A stretch of 51,656 bases of DNA, taken from the NCBI GenBank assembly GCA_025094145.1, contig JALLLS010000139.1, positions 1 to 51,656 on the forward strand, read 5' to 3'. Below the pieces are notes generated by a model. It did not search any database. It worked only from the letters and a program-made list of their open reading frames with translations, and was not told the DNA's origin. The translations under genes and the position numbers were made by a program. Of this stretch, positions 13,764 through 23,454 are shown piece by piece (position 1 is the first letter of the stretch; each line of letters opens with the position of its first letter). The stretch comes from Spinellus fusiger. Taxonomy: Eukaryota > Mucoromycota > Mucoromycetes > Mucorales > Phycomycetaceae.

Positions 13764-16356
13764 ATGAGTAGAAAGACCTCAAAAACCATCACAGCAAAAA
13801 ACACAAAACAGACTACCTTGAGGGGGTACTTTTTAGATACTGCCACAACTGTGAAGAGTCTTGATACGCCTAGAGTGTCGATCAATAGAGAAGACATACC
13901 TCTACAGAATAGTGTCCTTACTACAACAGATACAAGTGTCGACAAAGGTACCACAACAACGACTGCAGGCAGAGGTATCTCCTATAACAACCAAGAATTA
14001 AGCTATCGAGTGTTTGGACAAGACAAAAGACAAGTGATCAATCAAAAGAGCCTCAATTTATGTGATCCGTCAGTGCCCACTGCTCCTGTGTATTCTAGCC
14101 AAGAAATAGTCCAAACCTCTCCTTCCCTTCCTCTTCTCTCGCCACTACGCACTGCACCAAAGAACAGGGCTGCTTACCCACGACAACAATTCAATCCAGG
14201 AGAAAGAACTCTTCCTTCCATATTAATAGAGGATCCCTGGAACACTTCTGGTAAGAGAAGTAATTCTTCCTACACCCACTTTGAAAACAACTACCCATTC
14301 CAAGCCAAGGCCAAGACATTTTCTCTAAAGAACTATAGACACCAGCCCAAACGACAAAAGTCTCGTGGACCCTCGAATGAGTATGCTCCTCCTCTCTCAA
14401 ATGAACAACAGGCGATTCTTAATATGATTGTGGATCAAAAGGAGAGTGTGTTTTTCACAGGTTCAGCAGGTAGACTACAAGAGATCTAGAGAGATCTAGA
14501 GAAAAGAAGAGAAAGAGGCACTGATCTCTAGTTCATTAGGCACAGGGAAATCTGTTTTGTTACGAGGTAATGGATGGACTTGTGCACTGTGGAATAGAAA
14601 GAAAGAAAAGACAGCTCATCTAGTGCAAAACAGCATTGATCACCAAACTTAGAGAAATACATAATGAGGGTGTGGCAGTAACAGCTTCCACTGGTATTGC
14701 TGCCTGTAACATCAACGGATGCACCTTGCACAGGTAGGACACAACTGACATGTCTCTTTCTACAACTACTCACTCTACAATGAGAGTAGTTTTGGAGGCA
14801 TTGGACTGGGAACAGATGAGGTGTCTGTCTTGTCTCGGAAAATAGCTATGCGTAGTAAAGTAGTGGACAGATGGAAATCCACTAAAGTACTCATTATTGA
14901 TGAAAGTAAGTGTGTGGACTGTTCCTCCCAAAAAGAAGCATATATAAAAAGGTATCCTTCGATTGATTAAGTATGTTCTATGGACTAGTTTCTATGGTGG
15001 ATGCTGCTTTATTCGACAAATTGGAGAACTTGGCAAGGTTAGTCCGTGGCATCAATACACCCTTTGGAGGTATTCAGGTCAGTCATTGCCAGTGATTGAG
15101 TAGACAAAAAGACTGATATCTCCATGCCAAGGTGATTGTAACGGGTGATTTCTTTCAATTACCACCCGTCTCCAAGAGCAGTGCTACCAAATTCGCCTTT
15201 GAAGCTGTCTCTTGGTCCAGTGTTATCCAAAGAACAGCCTTATTAAAGAGTGTGTTCAGACAGAAAGATCCATGTAAGTGTCATGGCCACTTTTTGCTCA
15301 TGGGTCATCTTATGCTTCTGTGTACATTGAATGAACAGCCTTTGTTACTATTCTCAATGAAATGAGATTGGGAACCCTGTCAGAAAATAGCATAAAGATA
15401 TTCAATTCATTAGAGCGTGAACCGGTGAACACTACAAACATTGTTCCTACTGAGCTGTGAGTTATTCCTAGCTGCTGTTCCTAGCTATACAAAGCAAAGA
15501 GCCAAAGGACATGGAACTCACAAGGCCATCTCTATTTACATTAGATTCCCTCTACGAAGCCAGGTTGAAAGATCCAACTCCCTCCGTCTCGAAGCACTCC
15601 AGGGAGAGTGCCACACCTACCGGGCCAAGGATTCTGGTGATGCCAACAAACTCGCTGCCTGTATCTCCCCAAGCATAATCCTCTTGAAAAGGGGTGCTCA
15701 GGTCATGCTATTAAAGAACATGGACAGTACACTGGTCAATGGATCTCTTGGCATAGTTGTTGGATTTACAGGAGAGGCGCCTTATAATACAACATACGCT
15801 CTTCTCAAGTGTCTGGCACCCAATAGAACAATGAATGATGATTTTTCAGCGGATACACTATTGTCAATGGAATGTCCAGTAGTGGAGTTTGCAGATAATC
15901 GTCAAATCATTATTGAAGAGGATAGTTGGAATTTTGAGACACAAAGTAAGTTCTGTGTTAGGATGTTTTGTTAATCTGTGTGTATGTGTGTGTGTGTGTG
16001 TGTATGTGTGTATGTGTGTGTGTGTGTGTGTGTGTATGTGTGTATGTGTGTATATGTATGTATGTATGTGTGTGTATGTGTGTGTGTATGGATTAGATGG
16101 TGATCTGGTTGCTTCTCGTACACAATACCCATTGATGTTGGCGTGGGCCATGTCTATTCATAAGAGCCAAGGACAGACCATTGATAGAGTAAAGGTGGAT
16201 CTTGGACAGGCATTTGAAAGAGGACAGGCCTATGTTGCCTTGTCGCGTGCTACTTGTTTAGAGACACTACAAGTACTAAACTTTAGTCCTTCTAAAGTCA
16301 TGGTACATCCCAGAGTAACCGAATTCTACAAATCATTAGAAACATTGCAACACTAA
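13764..16356 (+). CDS. PIF1: PIF1-family 5'-3' DNA helicase
   Basis: Superfamily 1B helicase acting at telomeres, replication forks, G-quadruplexes and often mitochondrial DNA. Model of nine exons: join(13764..14469,14540..14566,14634..14733,14790..14905,14989..15077,15132..15273,15339..15456,15545..15945,16097..16356), 652 aa. Seen: Walker A GSAGTGKS (residues 233-240), split by an intron and partly encoded by a 27-nt exon; [21 protein letters not shown] (motif Ia region); IIDEISMVD (Walker B); GDFFQLPPV (motif III); and near the C terminus [13 protein letters not shown] and AYVALSRA (motifs V/VI). The first 230 residues are low-complexity but contain QTTLRGYF (Q16-F23), matching a PCNA-interacting peptide. 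The last intron carries a long TG microsatellite. The gene starts 204 bp after the RdRP stop on the same strand. ATG 13764 is preferred; the upstream frame is a T-rich leader without ATG. Confidence 0.93.
15976..16090. repeat. TG/TATG microsatellite inside the last PIF1 intron
   Basis: Interrupted (TG)n with TATG units fills most of the 151-nt intron 15946-16096. It explains repetitive His/Thr and Val/Cys reading frames on both strands, which are not genes. Confidence 0.9.
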
Positions 16357-16665
16357 GTGTGGATAAAATATGTCCTATGAAAATGATATATGTTTATAGT
16401 CTGTTATTAGGGTTATTTCTCTTCTTTATATATATATATTATTTTATTCTCTCATTAAAAAGAATAGCCATTTCTTTGATATATTTTATCTTTGTACAGT
16501 GGGGAATATAGTTTATCAAATTGTTATTATTATTAATAATAATAATACACGCAAAAAAAAAGAAGAGTAGATTTGGAAGTGTTTCCTCATAAGAAGACGG
16601 TAATATTCACTCTGAAAATGCCTGTTTCTTGCTTCTGTCTGTTTCTGTTCCATTGTCATCATACC
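16357..16665. other. Convergent 3' intergenic region between PIF1 and the MAPKK gene
   Basis: 309 bp serving both 3' ends. It contains an A/T run near 16425-16445 and a near-perfect palindrome of ATT/AAT triplets at about 16521-16547 (TTATTATTATTAATAATAAT core). No ORF is supported. Confidence 0.6.
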
Positions 16666-18230
16666 TTACTTGCTCCTTATCTGGGAGAGATCAATACGCT
16701 CAGGTGTTCCTGACACACTCTTTGCCCATTTCTCAAGATCCACCTTTTCTGATACGGCAGACACCAAATAGTTATGTTTCTAAGAGATCCATTGGGTGTG
16801 AGCAGTGTGAAGAGTGGACTTGACTTACCATAAGATCACTGGGAGTAGCACGGGATTTGATGTCTTTGATAAGGCTGTAGGGAGCAAAAGATGAGTTTTC
16901 TCCATTGACTGGGCCATTGACTACTTACCACATATCAACAAATGTAGTGAGTGAGTCTGGGAATTTGTTGGGTGGGAAGGTGGGAGAAGGCTCATTCACA
17001 ATATGCTGTAACAATTCAAAAATAGACAAAGGTGTGCCTTCTGGTGGAAAGGGAAACCGAGCCAGCGCCAATTCCATCAGTGTGATGCCCAAAGACCAAA
17101 CATCTGATTTGACAGAATAAGGAGATCCCATAATACGTTCAGGCTATGACCGCGGAACAGGACCTCCCATGTCAGTAGTGTAGGTAGTGTGTGTTGGGTA
17201 GGTGTGCTTTTGTGTGTTTTGCTATCGGGTACTTACACTCATATAGGAACTTGTGCCTACAAAGGTGTCGGCTACAGAGTTAATCAGTTGTCCAGACACA
17301 CCAAAATCACACAGTTTGATCTGTCCTTGAGAATTCACCAGAACATTGGAGGGTTTGAGATCTATTGGGGTTTCTACTGAGCTTCTTGTTCTTTTTCATA
17401 GCCTACATGGGCATAAGTGTGTCTGTGTGTTTTGTTATTACCACGATGAATGATACGGTGTTCGTCATAGAGATAAATGAGTCCGTCCACAATCTGCAGT
17501 GGATGTGAGTATAGAACCATAGAAATCAACCCCACTTACAGCATAGGCAATGTTCTTCAGGATATCCAAAGGCACAGGCCCATGCTTTTTATATATATTG
17601 TCGAGAGATCTTTTTTTTTTTAAAAAATAAATAAATAAATAAATAAAAGAACCTCGTCAGCCAACCAGTCCTTCTTTCTCTTCACTGAGCCCATCTTACC
17701 CAACATCCATATACTCCATACAAATTGAAATGTCTCCCCCTGTCATAAATGCACCATAGAAACTAACAATATGTCTTGAGTTGCAGTCATGCATAAACTG
17801 AAGCTCCCGCATGATTTGTTTTCGCACATTGATATTGGCCTCTACATGAATAATCTAAACAGCCAACATCAGCACCTACAGCCACGGGTGCCGTTACCTT
17901 TCTTGCCATGACTGTGTTTGTTCTCACATGGAGTACTTTGCAGACGGTCCCGCCGTTGCCTCGTCCCAGCTCATCTACAGATTGAAAGTCTTCAGGACGT
18001 AGATCCAGTCGTAATTCTAATCCGATTTCCAAGTCACTCAGTTGCTCGCGTAGTTTGCTATATTCTTCTTCAAGAACCTTTGTGGATGAGTTTCTTTTTG
18101 CTGCTACTGGGTTGTCGGTAGCGACTGGATCGGCTTCTGTCTCACACGGAGCTCCTGCTATCACTGGAGGACTGGGAAGAGTTAAGTTTTTGAAGTTACG
18201 CTTCTTTCTGAGAGGTGCTTTGGATAACAT
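16666..18230 (-). CDS. MAP kinase kinase (MEK, Ste7/Byr1-like dual-specificity kinase)
   Basis: Phosphorylates a MAP kinase on Thr and Tyr in a cytoplasmic cascade. Model: complement(join(16666..16779,16829..16874,16929..17143,17237..17361,17442..17493,17540..17609,17700..17854,17898..18230)), 369 aa. Seen: N-terminal basic/hydrophobic MAPK docking-type site ([11 protein letters not shown], residues 8-18); Gly-rich loop LGRGNGGTV (88-96); catalytic Lys111 in VMARK; MEYMDVGSLD hinge; HRDLKPSN catalytic loop; D222-F-G; activation segment with Ser232 and Thr236 in SVADT, the S-x3-T pair phosphorylated by MAPKKKs; YMSPERI; and SDVWSLGI. The activation-loop pattern and docking site identify a MEK rather than a generic Ser/Thr kinase. 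Which MAPK pathway (mating/filamentation or cell integrity) cannot be decided here. Intron 17610-17699 holds an AAAT run and a poly-T/A tract. The gene converges on PIF1. Confidence 0.95.
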
Positions 18231-19579
18231 GAGAGAAAGAAGAGAGAGAAAGAAGAGAGAGAAAGAAGAGAGAGAGGGAGAGAGGAAAGATGCCTAAAAG
18301 AAGAGGAAGAAAAGGTGGGGATGAAGAACGTGCACTCCAACAAAAGATAGGTACAACGACACTATCTACATCAGACCGCTCTTTTAAAGTCCATTTTTTG
18401 TAGTGGAAAAAAAAACAACAAAAAATAAGGGGGAAAACAAGGAATACGCGTGGAAAGTGTGGGCGTAAGTGTAGGTGTAGGTTGGTAATTTCTGCTGCTG
18501 TTTGTGCAAAAGACATGGCCTTGGGTGGAATGAGGAGGAAATGACTGTAAACCACAATACTATCCCTTCAAGGTGGCCCTGGAAAAGAGAAAAAGTCAAC
18601 CAAAGAAACACCTTTTTTTTTTCTTTTTCTTTCTTGTAGTGGGATGTCCATTCTTTTGGTCGATTGGATCTTCCTCGCTTTCAATGCCTGCTTTTGGAGC
18701 GGCGAATTGAGCTGCTATAGAATCCAACAAAAGAGGACTCTGTAGCGGTCTTCTTTAACAAGAGTATGCCAAGAATAGATGCAGAGATAGGTCACTCCAA
18801 CGATAGAAATCAATAAGAGATGAATGAAGAGACAAAAAGACAGAGTAGGGTGTTATCTCTTGGACCAATAGACAGTGGATCATGTTACATAAGAAGCAAT
18901 GATAGGTCTCTCAATACATACTCTTTAGATATATTACATACTCTTTAGATACATCACCCAATAGGATGAAAGGTATCCATCCGTTTATATTAATTTAAAA
19001 CAGAGAGAGATCTCTTTTTTTTTTCTTATTTTTTCTTTCTATAGACCCAAAGATTTTTCGGGTGTTTAAAGGTGCACATCATTTCTTGTTACGTACATCC
19101 CAAAATTTGCCCATATATGGAACTGTGTTTAAAATCAAAGGTTTATGGTTATCCAAATTATTATTTCCTTTTGTGGATACCTCAATATCAAATTATATTA
19201 TCAATAAGATATATTGTTTATGAGCAAAATTGTTTGTGAATAAAATTGTTTATTATAATAATATAGCTAATAATACTGTAGCTAATACTGTAGCTAATAA
19301 TATACTGTTACTATAGCTACTGCTGTTCTATGCGTATTCCTTCATAGCAACAGAATATACACCCTAAAATCCTTGTGCTTTATCCTTGGGAGATAGATAA
19401 CTATGCTCAGGAGTAGACCCTAGACAGCCTAGACACCTTAGACAGTATAGAAGGAAGAAGACCACCTGAGACTGACTTGAGAAGGGACTTAGCTTATCTA
19501 ATAACAAAAGAGTGTATTAGTAATGATTCAATAAGAGAGATAGTATGCTTACCTTGTACTTAATACTTGTCTTGAGAAT
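18231..19579. other. Intergenic region upstream of the MAPKK gene
   Basis: The first 70 bp are a purine-rich GAGA-type tract on + (CT-rich on the MAPKK coding strand), likely core promoter or 5' UTR. Farther right it is AT-rich. It has a 20-bp direct repeat (ACATACTCTTTAGATA, twice at about 18919-18955) and short GCTAATA repeats near 19265-19320. No gene is supported. Confidence 0.55.
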
Positions 19580-19990
19580 AATAAGCCATGTTTTATCTAT
19601 TGGAAGAAGAGTCAGTACTATGCCTTATGGATTACAATGAGCTCAAGCCCAGATGAAAAGCTCTTCTAACAGTTACTCTTATTTTTGTTCTCAAGATCTG
19701 CCATACTTGCAACACAAATATTCTCACTGAGGTATTTATGAATTTCAACAGTATCCACCCTTGCTAAAGTTATGGAGTGGTTTGGAGCAAGGATATGAAT
19801 GCATTAAAGAATATCTATACAATTGCAGAAGAGTGTTTAAAGGGTCGCCACCGACCAGCTCCATTCTGTCGAGAAGAATATATATTCTTTGATGCATTCA
19901 TATCATATATCGCCACATCGAAAGTGGTTTCCTTCGGGATTCAGATATTTACAGGTAAATCTACATAATAATCTTTATTTGTTTAAAAAC
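19580..19990 (+). pseudogene. Decayed TnpB/Fanzor-like (IS605 OrfB-type) C-terminal fragment
   Basis: Translation of one frame gives a fragment interrupted by stops near 19656 and 19770. Its end fits the C-terminal zinc-finger plus RuvC-III signature of TnpB/Fanzor nucleases. The pattern C-x2-C-G-x2-W-N-R-D-x-N-A-A-x-N-I is represented here by PC-stop-SYGVVWSKDMNALKNI, that is, second Cys changed to Tyr, one stop, N to S and R to K, with the Asp kept. An upstream C-x2-C pair (ICHTC) and a YLLEEE block resembling the usual DE-x-x-TS region precede it. The longest uninterrupted piece is 19777-19968. No RuvC-I/II or N-terminal part was found nearby. Known of the family: RNA-guided nucleases carried by transposons. 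Inference: a dead remnant. A different zinc-ribbon transposase is possible. Confidence 0.5.
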
Positions 19991-20242
19991 TAACATGAAT
20001 ACATATTAATTTATTTCTGCTTCTCAAATCGATGTCATTTCTTAAACAATTGTAGTTTGACTATTTCCTTTTATATCCTAAAGACCTCCTGGTGTGTATA
20101 GACAATTGCTATAAAGAATACACCTCTGTTCTCCTCCATTTTCAATGTCCATTTTCAATGGTCACAAGCCATCGTGACGGTCTTTCGCACGACATGAACA
20201 AGTCCTGTATTGATAGACTCCTTCCCCATCTACTTCCTAGTA

Positions 20243-20559
20243 ATGATTATTCCTGTGCGTTGTTTCTCCTGTGGCAAGGTCATTGGTAACAAGTGGGACA
20301 ATTACCTGTCACTATTGCAGTCAGAATACACAGAAGGGTGGGTTCTGGGCTCAGTACGTGTGAACTCACTCTTCAACTTATAGCGAGGCTTTGGACGCTC
20401 TTGGCTTGAAGCGTTATTGCTGCAGACGTATGGTCCTTACTCATGTGGACTTGATTGAGAAGCTTCTTCACTATAACCGTAAGTCTAATACTATACATTC
20501 TTTACTAATAAAAGACGGTAGCCTTGGAACGCAGTCGAGAGGGACGCCACCGTCACTAG
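20243..20559 (+). CDS. RPB10: RPB10, subunit shared by RNA polymerases I, II and III (ABC10-beta)
   Basis: Small zinc-binding core subunit of all three nuclear RNA polymerases, needed for assembly of the RPB3/RPB11 platform. Model: join(20243..20337,20384..20478,20522..20559), 75 aa. The N terminus [18 protein letters not shown] is almost invariant across eukaryotes, and the CFSC ... RYCCRRM zinc-binding pattern is intact. [17 protein letters not shown] and [13 protein letters not shown] also match the family throughout. A 43-nt intron separates the last core residues from a short basic tail ending GRHRH, a few residues longer than in yeast. The ATG is fixed by the conserved MIIPVRC start. 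The 3' end faces the NELF-B-like gene. Confidence 0.97.
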
Positions 20560-21065
20560 ACATCTTTTGGGAACTCTTTCCTTTTTCTTTCCATGTATCT
20601 ATTAAATACGCCTTTCTGTCCTTGTTTCTTTTCTCACTATATCTACTGTTTCTGTGGGTTGTAGCTAGGCACTGTGGGTGATAGAGAGCATAAGGATGAA
20701 CAGATGATAGCAGAAATCGAATGAAAAACAAACAAAAACAAACAGAACCTAACCCTATCTTTTTGTTGATGGTGTCTATTATATTACACACACATACACA
20801 AATATTTTACTGTTTTTATTTAATAATAATAATAATTATTTATTTATTATTTATTTTCATCTTTATCATTACAGCTTGTGTGCTTCTTTATACCATCGAC
20901 GAACAGAAATTCATCACAGCAGGAGGGGCAATTCTAAACTGCCCGTCCAACACCAAGGCAGAGTCACGTAAAAGAGAGTAATACAAGTTGTACATCATTG
21001 GAATATCCTATTGAGAAAGGGCACTTGTCAGCAAAGAACACCTTTACCAACAAAAGAAAAAGACC
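20560..21065. other. Convergent 3' intergenic region, RPB10 and NELF-B-like gene
   Basis: About 500 bp of mostly AT-rich sequence with AAT/TTA runs at 20820-20860, a likely polyadenylation zone. Short overlapping reading frames on both strands show no recognisable protein. Confidence 0.5.
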
Positions 21066-23083
21066 TTATTTCTTTCTTACCTTTTCTTCTTTACGTCCAT
21101 TCATAAATATCTTATCTGCCCAATCAGCAATAACAGCTACTTGCTCACCCAGCTTCAACAGACATTTAGGCTCCTTGAAATACTCATTCAGCATCTTCAC
21201 CATATGGATATGCACAGACACATCCCACGTCACCGCCACCATCAGAAACTCCTCCACCACCCCCTGCCGCCACCGAGGATCCACCACACATTCCATCAAA
21301 TGTCGCTTGACAAGAACATCAATAAACGTACGGAAGAAGCTCTGGTAAGTGTAGACATGAAGATTATAGTCTGCTCTGTCCTTATCGGCTTCTTCTGGGA
21401 GAGTCGAAAGAATGGAGGGCAGACAACGACTCAACAGGGCAATGTCGCCTTCATGCACACGGTCCACAAGGTAGTGGACATAGATCTTGCGTGCCACTTC
21501 ACTCTTGGCAACAACAGACTCAGTGCGGGCTACATTGTGGAGGGTCATGGCAGCAGTCGTGGGTGTGTTTTCATTGACGATGATGGCACACATGTCATTC
21601 CAAAAGTGAGTGCGTAAGTGGCGGTCGATCTTTGGGATGCGTAGGTCTGTGCCAGTAGCACTGAGGGCGTGTTCAGCCAAGTTGAGGAGTTTTGCATTGT
21701 AGTTGATTAAATCCTCAAGATTACCGGGTGCCTAGTACACAATAGAAAAGAGAAAGAGAGAAAAATGCATACATGAGAAGGGGGAAGGGGGAAGATGATG
21801 TATTTGCTCACTGCCTAGACTTACTCCTTCATCCACACTGTTTCTTAGCCAACGGACAATACACGCAGATAGAAAGTTGGAGATGATAGGGTCCATAAGA
21901 ATCATGGCGAATTCCCTAAGAGACATGGATGCATGATGAACTCACTTTCCCCTTCCCTTTCTATCCTACAACGTACGCATACAACGGCTGTCCATTGACA
22001 GTCTTATCAAAACACTCTTTGATCTTTCCAATAATCGCCTCATCCATGTTCTGGCTCCTGATGCAAGTGTCCAGCGACCATATCAATTGATGGCACTCAT
22101 CTATTTTGTACACCTAACGTATCAATGGCATGGTCCTTTGGCCATCAATGGAAGTTACCTCTTCAATGTCCTGGTCATGGACATTCATTAGAAGATCCAC
22201 ACGTAAAGAAGAGAGACTGGGGTAGGGGGTGGCCTCAAAGACAAGACGAAGCATCGTCATAAACATAGTGTACAGTTTAGGATCTCCTCCAATGATGTCC
22301 ATGATCTTGATAATGATGGGATGAGAGCGTCTTTGTATAGCATGGGTTGAGTTGATAGGCGGATACCCTAGAGGGTCAGCCATCTTTCCTGACAAGTTGA
22401 GATGGACATGATTACCTTTCTTCAATGATGCCTTGGTAACTTTCTGGCTTAAGATTCATCGCCAGTGTCTGCAGTTGTTCATTATGGTGGTAATCATTCA
22501 ATACAGTCAGCATTTGTTCTTGGAAAAAGACCTCATCCTGTTTCCACAGACGCTGCTTAATGTTGAGAGGGCAGTTCTTTGTAGAGATTGGTATAAATAA
22601 ACGCGTTAAGAATAGACAGCGACACGCATGGACACCAAGGAAATACCTCAAACACATTTGGATTGCTCTTGAGCTGACTCAACACCTCCTCACTGACATG
22701 CTTCTCAAACTTCTTCAGGAGGGCCATGGGAATAGGCTGCATTAATGGAATAGCAATGTGAGGAGAAGTACGCTGGTAGAGTTCATGGAAGCTAAACACA
22801 GTAAGCCCCCTTTGTGCACTCCAACCACTTACTCTTCCAATGTGAATTCAGGATTCTCTATACGCTCCATAATAGCCTTATTGAGTGCGTCCAGACAGTG
22901 GCGGTGGACTTCTTGTCGGCTGTACCCTGCAAGATCAAGCAGAGGGTACAAGGCCTCTATCCCTGGCAGATCAAGACCATAGATCTTTTGGATAGTGCGA
23001 ATGGCCTCCAATGGATCTCCAGACTGCGACAGGTGAGCTTTGATGGTCTCCTCTGCTGGGCCAATAAGGTATGTCTTTGACAT
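21066..23083 (-). CDS. Negative elongation factor B (NELF-B/COBRA1) homologue
   Basis: In animals NELF-B is part of the NELF complex that holds RNA polymerase II in promoter-proximal pausing with DSIF. Model: complement(join(21066..21731,21825..21915,21977..22113,22159..22330,22416..22576,22647..22791,22833..23083)), 540 aa (animal NELF-B is about 580). Blocks in order match the COBRA1 family: GDPLEAIRTIQKIYG with PGIEALYPLLDLAGYSR near the N terminus; IKQRLWKQDEVFFQEQ; DPKLYTMFMTMLRLVF followed by LRVDLLMNVHDQDIEE; IDECHQLIWSLDTCIR; FAMILMDPIISNFLS; and a helical C-terminal half. The spacing is the same as in animal proteins. The match was made from memory of the family and not by alignment search. 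Introns are 41-93 nt, and the exon 4 acceptor (ending at 22331) is chosen because it alone keeps the frame. The 3' end converges on RPB10. Confidence 0.87.
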
Positions 23084-23454
23084 GGCAAACAGTCAACTCG
23101 AGTCAAGAACAAAGTCTTCCAGAACCCTTCTATTTTGCACGTCACAACAGTTGCCATATTAGGACAGAGGCAGGAAGACAGAGGGTGTGTGTGTGTGTTT
23201 TTTTCTCTGCTCTGCTCTGCTCTGCTCTTTATCCAGTGGACATGACGTGTGTTGTGGAGAAAAAGACAGTCCGTCTTCTCCTTCAAGGGAAAACAATGAA
23301 ACAAGATAAGGGACACTGACTCGATAAAACTACAAAGGCTGTACTGGTATATGTGCTCTTTTATATATCAATATATATTTCTTATTCTTTATTACAAAAT
23401 GCAAATGAACATTTTCATCCTCCACCTATTCTTTAGAATCTGTTGAGAATCTGT
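23084..23454. other. Intergenic region, promoter side of the NELF-B-like gene
   Basis: 371 bp between the ACAD-like stop and the NELF-B-like start, both minus-strand genes. It contains a short TG run (23184-23197) and five TCTGC pentamers (about 23204-23228), with AT-rich sequence towards the ACAD 3' end. No gene is supported. Confidence 0.5.

Noticed and set aside
15864..16151. His/Thr-rich minus-strand ORF
   Set aside because: Product of the TG microsatellite in the PIF1 intron.
13764..16356. PIF1 helicase as part of a Helitron transposon
   Set aside because: No Rep/HUH endonuclease domain precedes the helicase, and it has nine host-type introns.
9289..16356. RdRP and PIF1 as a co-regulated two-gene system
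   Set aside because: They are tandem and only 204 bp apart, but there is a separate T-rich promoter-like leader and no known functional link; adjacency alone is weak.
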